From CAZBDU01 sp964490725 (GTDB lineage: Bacteria > Spirochaetota > Spirochaetia > SZUA-6 > DRHE01), in assembly GCA_964490725.1 (NCBI GenBank), contig CAZBDU010000005.1, positions 1 to 64,000 of the forward strand: a DNA stretch of 64,000 bases. Direction: 5' to 3'. The notes beneath the pieces are model-generated. The model was given only the letters and a program-made list of their open reading frames with translations, was not told where the DNA came from and did not search any database. Of the stretch, positions 49,909-57,440 are shown in pieces (position 1 is the stretch's first letter; the number at the start of each line of letters is the position of its first letter). A program made the translations under genes and the position numbers.

Positions 49909-50712
49909 ATGAACGAGCCGGCGCGGGGAGGGCCCCGGGTGGGACTGGCGCTCAGCGGCGGCGCGGTTCTGGGGATGGCGCATCTGGGGGTGATCGGCGT
50001 GCTGGAAGAGCTGCAGGTTCCCATCCACTGCATCGCCGGAACGAGCGCCGGGTCCCTGGTGGGCGCCTACCTGGCCGCCGGCAAGAGCTACGGGGAGATC
50101 CGGGCGATGGCCCGCGATCTGTCCTGGTCCCGCATCGCCCGGCTGACCATCCCCAGCCGCGGCCTGTTCAGCGGCGAGCTCCTGGAGCACCTGATCGAAG
50201 ACACCCTGGGGCCTGTAAACATCGAAGAGCTGCCCCGGGGGTTTGCCTGCACAGCCGTGGATCTGGTGAGCGGCGAGGAGCGGGTGTTCGACTCCGGGCC
50301 CCTCGCTCCCGCGGTGCGGGCCAGCTGCGCGATTCCCGGGGTCTTCACGCCCCTGGACACCCGGGACGGGTTGTACGCCGATGGGGGCTTGCGGGAGTTT
50401 CTCCCGGTCCGCACCGTGCGAGCGCTGGGCGCGGAGGTGGTGATCGGGGTGAAGCTCATCCCGGTGATCCCCAAGGGCCGGCGGCCGCGGAATATCCTGG
50501 AGATCCTGCTGACCTCCTTCCACCTCATGGTGGGGCACGTGGCGAGCCTGGAGCCGGGGGGGGAGGTCACCATCGTGCCGGACCTGAGCGGCCTTACCTC
50601 CTACGACTTTGGCGGAGCCGAAGAGCTGATCGAGCGGGGGGCGCGGGCCGCCCGGGCCGAGGCCGATCGCATCCGGTGGGCCCTGGACGGCGCCGCGCGG
50701 GACGCCGGTTAG
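49909..50712 (+). CDS. patatin-like phospholipase (RssA-type)
   Basis: A 267-residue patatin-family hydrolase. GLALSGGAVLGMAHLGVIGVL near residue 8 gives the glycine-rich oxyanion loop. The nucleophile Ser lies in IAGTSAGSLVGAYLAAG near residue 44, and the catalytic Asp in YADGGLREFLPV near residue 158. No signal peptide is seen. Bacterial RssA/YlbK-type members are likely acyl hydrolases, with no firm substrate. It is a single gene; the next gene on the strand has its own ribosome-binding site 90 bases away. Confidence 0.9.
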   Translation: MNEPARGGPRVGLALSGGAVLGMAHLGVIGVLEELQVPIHCIAGTSAGSLVGAYLAAGKSYGEIRAMARDLSWSRIARLTIPSRGLFSGELLEHLIEDTLGPVNIEELPRGFACTAVDLVSGEERVFDSGPLAPAVRASCAIPGVFTPLDTRDGLYADGGLREFLPVRTVRALGAEVVIGVKLIPVIPKGRRPRNILEILLTSFHLMVGHVASLEPGGEVTIVPDLSGLTSYDFGGAEELIERGARAARAEADRIRWALDGAARDAG

Positions 50713-50801
50713 TCCCAAAAAGCATGCCATCTACTCTCAACAGACTATTTGGCTGCCCCGCGGGCGTGTGTAGCGTTTAGCCTGAGAAGGAAAGAACGAC
50801 C

Positions 50802-51560
50802 ATGATACGAAGTCTGACCGCGCTTAAAGACGCAACGATCGAGGGAAAGGAAGGCGAGCTGGGCTCCGTGCTGGACGCCTGCTTCGACCGCGAGCAGTGG
50901 GTGATTCGCTACCTGATCATGACCACCGACAACTGGCTGGCCGGCCGTCATGTGCTGGTCTCCCCCCTCCTGCTCCGGGGGGTGGACTGGGAAGAGGGTA
51001 CGGTCAATCTGCCCCTCTACCGCGAAGAGATCGAGGCCATCCCGGAGGTGGACCCGGGCGCACCGGTCACGCGACGCCAGGAGAAACACTACAATCGCTA
51101 CTTCTGCCTCCCGGACTACTGGAAGGGGCAGGGCATCTGGGGGGAGGAGCGCTCCCCGGCGGAGCTGGCTGCCTGGCTGGTGTCCAGCCAGGTCCAGAAT
51201 AGATCCGACCTCGAGGAGACCAGCCACCTGCACAGGACCGAGGAGGTGGTGGGGCTCGGCGTCAACACCCCGCAGGGGGAGATAGGCCGGATCGAGGATT
51301 TCCTGATCGATGAGGACAGCTTTGCGGTCCGCTACCTGGTGACGGACATCAGCGACCGCATTCACGAGAAGAAGGTGCTCATCGCACCCCTGTGGACCAT
51401 CGCCGTGGAGGCCGGCCGCGGCGCGCTGGCGGTCAATCTCCCGCTGGAGGCCATCCGCGAGTCCCCCGCCTACGAGCCGGGGCAGCCCATTCCGCCGGAG
51501 TACGACGAGCAGTCCGCCGCCGCACGCATGGAGGCGGCCGGACGGACCACCAAGGCCTGA
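50802..51560 (+). CDS. two-domain PRC-barrel protein
   Basis: A 252-residue soluble protein with two PRC-barrel-like halves. The first (residues 8-80) has GELGSVLDACFDREQWVIRY and GRHVLVSPLLLRGVDW. The second (about 150-230) has GEIGRIEDFLIDEDSFAVRY and KKVLIAPLWTI. A His-rich segment follows the first half. It starts at ATG 50,802 after GAAGGAAAG. Such stand-alone double PRC proteins are common in environmental bacteria and often stress-induced; the role is unknown. A paralogue lies at 55,300-55,995. It ends beside the truncated end of the ligD cluster. Confidence 0.82.
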   Translation: MIRSLTALKDATIEGKEGELGSVLDACFDREQWVIRYLIMTTDNWLAGRHVLVSPLLLRGVDWEEGTVNLPLYREEIEAIPEVDPGAPVTRRQEKHYNRYFCLPDYWKGQGIWGEERSPAELAAWLVSSQVQNRSDLEETSHLHRTEEVVGLGVNTPQGEIGRIEDFLIDEDSFAVRYLVTDISDRIHEKKVLIAPLWTIAVEAGRGALAVNLPLEAIRESPAYEPGQPIPPEYDEQSAAARMEAAGRTTKA

Positions 51561-51619
51561 GGGCGGCACACCGTCGCCTTTTGCGCCACAGCTCCGCCAC
51601 CCGCGTGGCGGCCTCCTCG

Positions 51620-51742
51620 GGGAGCGATCCGGCGGCAGTATTCCGCCAGATCGATCTTGCGCGGACCCGTGCCGGGGAAGAGCACCTTCCCGGGGTGCGA
51701 GAGGCGGACCGTTGCGCCGTCCACGGCGATGGAATCGCTCAC
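51620..51742 (-). pseudogene. truncated LigD polymerase (PrimPol) gene, N-terminal stub
   Basis: Starting at GTG 51,742, four bases after the ligase stop, about 40 codons read IAVDGATVRLSHPGKVLFPG and KIDLAEYCRRIAP. This is the normal N-terminus of the LigD polymerase domain. After that the sequence stops matching, and the catalytic aspartates and remaining 240-odd residues are gone. The PRC-barrel gene occupies the adjacent DNA. The primase/polymerase activity of this NHEJ cluster appears to be lost, unless another copy exists elsewhere. Confidence 0.75.
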
Positions 51743-51746
51743 CTCG

Positions 51747-52760
51747 CTACCTCTCGAGGGTCTGCTCGCGGCGGACCTCCAGCGGGTCCTTGTCGGCACG
51801 GAGGCCCTGGTAGCGGGGATGGCGCAGCTTGCCCGCCTCCGTCCACTCGGTAAACTCCACCTCCACTACCACCTCGGGCTCCACCCAGTGCACTCCCGGG
51901 CCAGGCAGCTCCCGCTCCTCCGCGAAGGGCGGGTTGCGGCGTTGGATCCGTCCCAGACGCCCCGCCAGCTCCTCCAGCGTCTTTCGGTCGAATCCGGTAC
52001 CCACCTTCCCGGCGTAGCGAAGCCTGCCCTTCCCGTAGTAGCCCAGGAGCAGGGCGCCCAGCCCCGCCCTTCCGCCCTGGGGATCGGTGAACCCGCCCAC
52101 CACGAACTCCTGTTTCCTGGCGCACTTCAGCTTGAGCCAGCTGCGGGAGTGTCCGTGGCGGTAGCGGCTGCGCGCCCGCTTGGCGATCAGCCCTTCCCAG
52201 CCCTTGCGGCAGGCTTCCCGGTAGAAGGCCTGGCCGTCACCCCGCCGGTGCTCGCAGAAGCGCAGTGGACCCTCGAAGGAGAACTGGCTCCTGAGGAGGT
52301 TCTTTCGCTGCTCCAGGGCCAGGCCCGTCAGGTCGTAGCCGTCCAGGTGGAGAAGGTCGAAGAGGTAGTAATACACCTTGAGGCCGCCGGGTCGCGCCGC
52401 AGGGGTTTGCTGGACCTGCAGGCGCTCCTGCAGGCGGGCAAAGCTGGTGCGCCCTCCCTCGAAGGCCACCACCTCGCCGTCGGCAACGAACCTGTACTTC
52501 CGCTGGGCGAGCAAGGCCTGCACGAGCTCCGGATAGGCCCCGCCCAGGTCGCACCGGTTGCGCGAGCAGAGCCGCAGCCGTGCGCCGTCGCGGAAGGCCA
52601 GGCACCGCTCGCCGTCCAGCTTGCGCTCGAACAGCCAGTCGGGGTCGGAGAAAACCCTGTGGGCGGGCACGGCCAGCATGGGATCGGTCCAATCCGGGAG
52701 CCTCGCCTGGCGCAGGCGCCGGGACTCCTCACCGCTGAGCCCGGGAAGCCCTGGCGTCAC
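51747..52760 (-). CDS. ligD: ATP-dependent DNA ligase (LigD ligase domain as a separate gene)
   Basis: A 337-residue ligase from GTG 52,760, which overlaps the phosphoesterase stop. The adenylated Lys is in FERKLDGERCLAF near residue 46. Further nucleotidyltransferase motifs are FVADGEVVAFEG, VYYYLFDLLHLDGYDL, KGWEGLIAKRARSRY and SWLKLKCARKQEFVVGG. An OB-fold half follows, ending in VVEVEFTEWT. Bacterial LigD usually carries ligase, phosphoesterase and polymerase in one chain; here they are separate genes in the order phosphoesterase, ligase, polymerase. It seals breaks in Ku-dependent end joining. No ku gene is in the window. Confidence 0.93.
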   Translation of the reverse strand: MTPGLPGLSGEESRRLRQARLPDWTDPMLAVPAHRVFSDPDWLFERKLDGERCLAFRDGARLRLCSRNRCDLGGAYPELVQALLAQRKYRFVADGEVVAFEGGRTSFARLQERLQVQQTPAARPGGLKVYYYLFDLLHLDGYDLTGLALEQRKNLLRSQFSFEGPLRFCEHRRGDGQAFYREACRKGWEGLIAKRARSRYRHGHSRSWLKLKCARKQEFVVGGFTDPQGGRAGLGALLLGYYGKGRLRYAGKVGTGFDRKTLEELAGRLGRIQRRNPPFAEERELPGPGVHWVEPEVVVEVEFTEWTEAGKLRHPRYQGLRADKDPLEVRREQTLER

Positions 52761-53359
52761 CAATCCTTCTCCGTCCCGGCAATCTCCTCCAGGGTTCTTC
52801 CGGAGAGGACGGATTCGGGCTGAGTGCCGACCGGATTGCGGCGGGCGTCCGCTCCGTGGCCCTTCATCTTCACCAGCAGCCATCGTCCAGGCTCCCCGCT
52901 GCCGGTTCGGATCAGGGCGTAGCCGCCCTGCAGCTTCTTCCCCTCCAGCCAGACCTCCGCCCGGCCTTCCGCCAGGGCGCAGGCCACCGGCACCTCCCGG
53001 CCGCCTCGCTGCTTGAGATTGCGGTAGGCCCCGGTGTCCCACACCAGCACCGCACCCGCCCCGTACTCTCCCTCGGGGATCACCCCTTCGAAATCCGCGT
53101 ACTCCAGCGGGTGGTCTTCGGTGGGCAGGGCCAGCCTCTTGTCCCGGGGGTCCGTTGAAGGACCCTTCGGCACCGCCCAGGACCTCAGCACTCCCTCCAC
53201 TTCCAGACGAAAGTCATAGTGCAGGGTGCTGGCCTGATGCTTCTGGATGACGAAAATGGGCCCTTTCCTCTCACCGCCGCCCTGCGAGCCCCTCGGCTCG
53301 CCGGTGCTGCGAAAATCGCGCCTGGCCCTGCACTCCTCCAGCCGGTCCCGCTCCGCCAC
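52757..53359 (-). CDS. LigD 3'-phosphoesterase domain protein
   Basis: A 200-residue protein with the LigD phosphoesterase fold. FVIQKHQASTLHYDFRLEVE near residue 36 supplies the conserved His and Asp residues. PKGPSTDPRDKRLALPTEDH and FEGVIPEGEYGAGAVLVWD follow, and WLLVKMKGHGADARR lies near the end. The enzyme trims 3'-phosphate or 3'-ribonucleotide ends before ligation. Its stop overlaps the ligase start, so the two should be made together and probably act as a complex. GTG 53,359 is 12 bases after the upstream small gene. Confidence 0.92.
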   Translation of the reverse strand: MAERDRLEECRARRDFRSTGEPRGSQGGGERKGPIFVIQKHQASTLHYDFRLEVEGVLRSWAVPKGPSTDPRDKRLALPTEDHPLEYADFEGVIPEGEYGAGAVLVWDTGAYRNLKQRGGREVPVACALAEGRAEVWLEGKKLQGGYALIRTGSGEPGRWLLVKMKGHGADARRNPVGTQPESVLSGRTLEEIAGTEKDW

Positions 53360-53371
53360 CCGCGAAACCCT

Positions 53372-53653
53372 CTACAGTTGCTCAGTGAAGCGCCACGCCC
53401 TGGCGCTCAGATCCTGCCGGGCGGCTTGCAGGTCGGCCATCCCGCCGCGAAGAAAGCCGAATACCTCGTTCTCCGCCCCCCCGAGCTCCCGCTGCGAGGT
53501 CTGGTAGCGCGCTCCGGAGGCATCGGCGGCACCTTCCAGCTGCACCCGCGCGGCGGCCAGGCTGCCGCACGCACGGACGCGAAAGAGATGGCCCCGCTCG
53601 TAGGAGCTGTCCCGCTCGATGGGCCCGCAGGCGCGTTCACCGGAGTCGTTCAT
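53372..53653 (-). CDS. unrecognised 93-residue protein upstream of the ligD genes
   Basis: A small soluble protein from ATG 53,653 that I cannot assign. The second half (LRGGMADLQAARQDLSARAW) is helical with possible coiled-coil character; the first half has GHLFRVRACGSLAAARVQLEG. It is 12 bases before the phosphoesterase gene and probably heads that operon. A -10-like TATCCT lies ten bases before its ATG. A role in end joining would be guilt by association only. Confidence 0.5.
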   Translation of the reverse strand: MNDSGERACGPIERDSSYERGHLFRVRACGSLAAARVQLEGAADASGARYQTSQRELGGAENEVFGFLRGGMADLQAARQDLSARAWRFTEQL

Positions 53654-53727
53654 CCCGTCTTACAGGATAGGGACGCCGCTGGGCGTCTGGAATAGTCGGG
53701 TCGGGCTATTTGCCCCCGTTTTCAGGA

Positions 53728-54882
53728 TTACCTTATACGGCGCACCTGATCCTCCTCCAGGTCCATCTTCAGCGACAGGAAGCGCATGAGGTCCTTCAGG
53801 GTGATGATCCCCGCCAGGCGGCCGTCCGCTTCCACGACCATCAGACGGCTCACCCCGTTGGCGTTCATGCGGGACAGGGCCACCGTGGCATCGGTGTCGG
53901 GGAACACGGTATTCTGCTCCGAGCACTCCTCGGCGATCTCCCCGACGGTGCGCCTGCCCCACTCCTCCCGGGGGACCTCCTTGACCTGGCGTGTGGTGAC
54001 ACAGCCTTTCAGCAGCCCATCGTCTACTACTGGATACAACTTAAAGTGATGCTTGTAGATGTAGTCCTCTACCAGGCTCTCCACCGGAACCGACCGCTCC
54101 ACCGTGACCACGTCGGTCTTCATGAAGCGGCTCACCGGCTCCCCGTGGAGGGTCTCCGTCATCAGCATCTTCTGGTAGGAAGACCGGGAGGCGCCCCGCA
54201 GGAACAGCCCGATCAGCACCCACCACATCCCGCTGATGAATGCGCCGCGGAAGATGATGAAGAAGAAGCCCACCACCATCAGGGCGATGCCGAACCCGCT
54301 GCCGATCGAGGAGGCCACTCGGGTGGCCCAGCGCAGCCTGCCCTTCCAGCGCCACAGCGCCGCCCGCAGCACCCGCCCTCCGTCCAGCGGGAAGGCCGGC
54401 AGGATGTTGAACCCCGCCAGGATGAAGTTGACGGTACGCAGGTACGCCAGCACTCCGAGCACGGAAACAGGCCAGCCGGAGTTGCGCCCTACCAGCAGCA
54501 CTCCCCAGCAAAGGAAGCCGATCGCCACGCTGGACAGGGGACCCACGATCGACATGTTCAGCTCCGCCCGCGGGCTGCCGGGCTCCTCCTCCATCTGGGC
54601 CACTCCGCCGAAGATGAACAGTGTTATCCTTCGGATGCGCATCCCGTAGCGGCGCGCCACCAGGGAGTGGGAGAACTCGTGAATCACGATGGAGGCGAAG
54701 ATCCCCAGCGCCCCCACTACGCCCATCACCCAGTACGTGGCCGCCGACAGCCCCGCGTAGGCGGAGGGGAACACCCCCTGCGCCAGCGACCAGGTGATCA
54801 GGGCGGCCAGCAGCAGCCAGCTGAGATCCGCTCTGACCTCGAACCCGAACAGCCGGAAAAGCGTAATCCCCTTGCCGAACAT
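53728..54882 (-). CDS. site-2 protease family metalloprotease with CBS domains
   Basis: A 384-residue M50 protease. SIVIHEFSHSLVARRYG near residue 70 holds the zinc HExxH site, and NILPAFPLDGGRVLRAAL near residue 168 holds the third ligand Asp. Six or so membrane segments span residues 15-225. Two CBS domains follow (about 245-300 and 315-370; SRLMVVEADGRLAGIITLKD in the second). In this group the CBS pair is thought to gate the membrane protease in response to adenine nucleotides. Substrate is unknown. It is a single gene downstream of a broken gene and a PRC-barrel gene. Confidence 0.93.
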   Translation of the reverse strand: MFGKGITLFRLFGFEVRADLSWLLLAALITWSLAQGVFPSAYAGLSAATYWVMGVVGALGIFASIVIHEFSHSLVARRYGMRIRRITLFIFGGVAQMEEEPGSPRAELNMSIVGPLSSVAIGFLCWGVLLVGRNSGWPVSVLGVLAYLRTVNFILAGFNILPAFPLDGGRVLRAALWRWKGRLRWATRVASSIGSGFGIALMVVGFFFIIFRGAFISGMWWVLIGLFLRGASRSSYQKMLMTETLHGEPVSRFMKTDVVTVERSVPVESLVEDYIYKHHFKLYPVVDDGLLKGCVTTRQVKEVPREEWGRRTVGEIAEECSEQNTVFPDTDATVALSRMNANGVSRLMVVEADGRLAGIITLKDLMRFLSLKMDLEEDQVRRIR

Positions 54883-54944
54883 CGCAATCTCCTTCCTCTC
54901 AGTTCAACTGCCGGTCAATACCGGAAGATGGCCGCGCAGTCCGG

Positions 54945-55279
54945 CTAGGCGGGCATCCGTTCCGGCTCCGCGACGAAGACCGGTCCCCCTCCCTGCATGG
55001 CCTGCACCGCCGCCAGGTCCAGCAGGTCCTGATGGCCCCGCGAAGGTTCCCGGCGGGTCAGGATGCGCCGGCCCCGAACGGCGCCCCAGCGGTGGGCGCA
55101 CCAAGGGCTTCACCTCCCGTTCCACGGACACCTGCCCGTGGAACACCGCCGGCCGCTTCTGCGGCCCGCCGGGGATGCGCTTCATCCGCAGCTCGCGCAT
55201 GGCGCAGCGGGTCCCCTCGTACAGACGCGCCTGCTCGCGGTTCAGCGCCAGTCGTGTCGTCGAGGCTGAATATCTCCAT
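54945..55279 (-). pseudogene. small gene broken by two frameshifts, unrecognised
   Basis: Three reading-frame pieces appear to belong together. ATG 55,279 opens MEIFSLDDTT. A second frame continues RLALNREQARLYEG and MRELRMKRIPGGPQKRPAVF, then REVKPLVR. A third frame ends RGHQDLLDLAAVQAMQGGG and PVFVAEPERMPA, with a stop at 54,945. Shifts are needed near 55,255 and between about 55,075 and 55,110. Each piece has protein-like composition while the single frames do not. The intact product would be about 110 residues. I do not recognise the family. Confidence 0.4.
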
Positions 55280-55299
55280 GGGCCGTTCCTCTTCGTCCT

Positions 55300-55995
55300 T
55301 CAGATCTCGGTGGCGCTGCGCACCGCCTCCCGGGGCAGCCGGACGTAGACGGCCGCGTCGGACCAATCCACCCGGTCGATCCACTGCGGGTCCACGATCA
55401 CCTTCCGCCCCGGCAGCCAGCGCCAGGTGTCCACCACCATGTTCGTGATCCGCCAGCTGTGGTCGTCCACCACGAAATCCTCCACGTGTCCCACCTCGCC
55501 GTCCGGGGCCTCGATCCGGTAGCCCAGGACCTCCCGCACGCTGCGCAGGTGGCTGTCCCCCGCGCCCCTTTTTCCCGCCGGGCCCTTCTCCCCTTCGGCG
55601 GCCTCCCCGGGGTCGGCTTGTCCGCGCAGGAACTCCGGCACCATGCCGTTTCCCCACAGGCCGAACCCGTGCCAGTAGACCGGAAGCGCCAGGTAGCGGC
55701 TGTACTCGATCTCTTTCTGCCGCGAGATGGGCAGCCGGGAATCCACCGGCGGGCTGTCGGCGATCTCCCGTGCGGTGAGGCGCACCTCCAGCCGGCGGGC
55801 CTTCCAGTCCACGGAGCCCAGCGCCGCGGGGGAAAGCAGCCGTTCGCCGCCGGAAAGCGGCCCGCCGTGGGCAACGACGATGTACCGGATGGTCCACTGC
55901 TCGTCGTCGAACAGCAGATCCGACACGCCATTCATGGGGCCGTCCGCGGCCTGGATGGTAAACCGTGCCTGCAGGTGCCGAACGCTGCGATTCAT
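55300..55995 (-). CDS. PRC-barrel protein, second paralogue
   Basis: A 231-residue protein from ATG 55,995 (in-frame TTG 56,001 is possible). The first PRC half has GVSDLLFDDEQWTIRYIVV and GERLLSPAALGSVDW; the second has GEVGHVEDFVVDDHSWRIT and GRKVIVDPQWIDRVDW. Between them, EIEYSRYLALPVYWHGFGLW parallels the HYNRYFCLPDYWKGQGIW segment of the 50,802-51,560 protein, so the two are true paralogues. Function is unknown; stress adaptation is the usual suggestion for this type. Confidence 0.82.
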   Translation of the reverse strand: MNRSVRHLQARFTIQAADGPMNGVSDLLFDDEQWTIRYIVVAHGGPLSGGERLLSPAALGSVDWKARRLEVRLTAREIADSPPVDSRLPISRQKEIEYSRYLALPVYWHGFGLWGNGMVPEFLRGQADPGEAAEGEKGPAGKRGAGDSHLRSVREVLGYRIEAPDGEVGHVEDFVVDDHSWRITNMVVDTWRWLPGRKVIVDPQWIDRVDWSDAAVYVRLPREAVRSATEI

Positions 55996-56076
55996 GCTCA
56001 ATACCGCCCCTTATGAGCATGCAATAACGGTGCCACTGACAGGATGTGCTGCCCCGAAAGGCCGGGGCTGCGAGGC

Positions 56077-57045
56077 TTAGAGGCCGTACTTCTTGAGCTT
56101 GTTGTAGATGCCCTTGCGGCTGATGCCCAGCACGCGGGCTGCCTCCAGCTTGTTGCCCGCCACCTTCTCCAGGGTCAGGAGGATCAGCGCCCGCTCGGCA
56201 TCGGCCAGCCTGGTGCCGAACTCCAGGGTGATGGTCTCTTTCCTGGCGGCCTGCTGATGCACGGGGCTCTTGAGCAGATCGGGGGTAATCGAATCCCCGG
56301 GCGCGGTGATCACCGCGCGCATGATGACGTTTTCCAGCTCCCGCACGTTGCCCGGCCACTGGTAGGACCGCAGCATCCGCACGGCCTCCTCCTCCAGGCG
56401 CTCCACCCGCTTGTCGAACTCGGCGGAGTAGCGCTGCATGAAGTGGCGAGCCAGAGCCGTCACGTCTCCGTCCCGCTCGCGCAGGGGGGGCAGCTTGATG
56501 TGGAAAACGTTAAGCCGGTGGAAGAGGTCCCCCCGGAACTCTCCTTCCCGGACGGCCTGCTCCAGCTCCAGGTTGCTCGCCGCCACCAGCCGTACGTCCG
56601 AGCGCAGGAAGTGGGTCCCTCCGATGCGCTGGAAGCGCTGGGTTTCGATCACCCGCAGCAGGCTGACCTGGGTCATCTCCTCCATGGTGCCGATCTCGTC
56701 CAGGAACAGGGTGCCCCCCGAGGCGGCCTCGAACATGCCCTTCTGCTGCTGGTTGGCCCCGGTGAAGGACCCCTTTTCGTGTCCGAACAAAGTGCTGCCC
56801 GCCAGCTCCCGGGGAATCGCCCCCATGTTGACGGGGTAGTAGGGACCGGCCGACCTGGCGCTGAGGCGGTGGATCTGCTGGGCCACCAGGTCCTTGCCGG
56901 TGCCGCTCTCTCCCGTGACCAGAACGGTAACGTCGAACCGGGCCACCTCCTCGATCTGCGCAAAGACCCCTCTCATGGCCGGGCTGTCGCCGATGATCTG
57001 CTCCACGCGCTCCCCTAACCGTCTTTCTGCTGTCCGTACGGGCAC
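56077..57045 (-). CDS. sigma-54-dependent activator without a sensory domain
   Basis: A 322-residue AAA+ activator. GTG 57,045 is chosen because GGAGAGG stands just before it and the preceding small gene ends at 57,069. Walker A is VTGESGTGKDLVAQQI near residue 46, and the sigma-54 contact loop reads GSFTGA near residue 95 (consensus GAFTGA). Walker B is GGTLFLDEIGTM, and the Arg-finger region is FRGDLFHRLNVF. The Fis-type helix-turn-helix is at the end (NKLEAARVLGISRKGIYNKL). There is no receiver, GAF or PAS domain, so it resembles PspF-type activators controlled by a separate partner. Confidence 0.92.
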   Translation of the reverse strand: MPVRTAERRLGERVEQIIGDSPAMRGVFAQIEEVARFDVTVLVTGESGTGKDLVAQQIHRLSARSAGPYYPVNMGAIPRELAGSTLFGHEKGSFTGANQQQKGMFEAASGGTLFLDEIGTMEEMTQVSLLRVIETQRFQRIGGTHFLRSDVRLVAASNLELEQAVREGEFRGDLFHRLNVFHIKLPPLRERDGDVTALARHFMQRYSAEFDKRVERLEEEAVRMLRSYQWPGNVRELENVIMRAVITAPGDSITPDLLKSPVHQQAARKETITLEFGTRLADAERALILLTLEKVAGNKLEAARVLGISRKGIYNKLKKYGL

Positions 57046-57068
57046 AAGTGCCTCTCCGTCCCGCGGCT

Positions 57069-57305
57069 TCAGCCGGTGAGCACCTGGAGAATGTGAACCA
57101 GGCCCACCCGGCGGATCGTCTGCCGCCCGTCCAGGCGAAACTCCACCAGCGCGAAGTCGCGCCGCACCGCGGCCACACGTCCCCTGCGCCTGCGGCTCCC
57201 GTAGACGAACCGGACCAGGTCGTTTCGCTGAATGCGGCGCCGGACCACCTCCAGCCGGCGCGCCGGCGGCCGCGGCAGCGCAGAGATCCGTGTGACGCCG
57301 TTCAT
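57069..57305 (-). CDS. small basic protein upstream of the sigma-54 activator
   Basis: A 78-residue, strongly basic protein from ATG 57,305 with GGGAGAGGG upstream. RNDLVRFVYGSRRRRGRVAA and FALVEFRLDGRQTIRRVGLV suggest a small SH3/KOW-like beta-barrel. Twenty-three bases separate it from the activator, so they are probably co-transcribed. It could be the partner that controls the domain-less activator, or simply a nucleic-acid-binding protein. I do not recognise a named family. Confidence 0.6.
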   Translation of the reverse strand: MNGVTRISALPRPPARRLEVVRRRIQRNDLVRFVYGSRRRRGRVAAVRRDFALVEFRLDGRQTIRRVGLVHILQVLTG

Positions 57306-57333
57306 CTCTTCGTCCCTCTCCCTGTAAACTTCC

Positions 57334-57363
57334 TACACAGGGCCTTGAGAACAATATACACAG
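57334..57363. repeat. two TACACAG direct repeats 23 bases apart
   Basis: TACACAG occurs at 57,334-57,340 and again at 57,357-57,363, about two helical turns apart. They flank the promoter region between the divergent small basic protein and prs genes. A -10-like TATATT (minus strand, 57,353-57,358) overlaps the second copy. The same heptamer is the core of the 11-bp inverted repeat at 40,969-40,995. Confidence 0.4.
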
Positions 57364-57440
57364 GCGGGAAAGCCCAAAGCAAACCGCGCCGGGAGGGCGC
57401 GCAGGCGCGCCTGGATGGGCTATACTTGAAGGGGTACCAC

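Noticed and set aside
53686..53702. Hairpin GACGCC/GGCGTC between the site-2 protease and the small gene, possible terminator
   Set aside because: The stem is only six base pairs and is not followed by a T tract on either strand.
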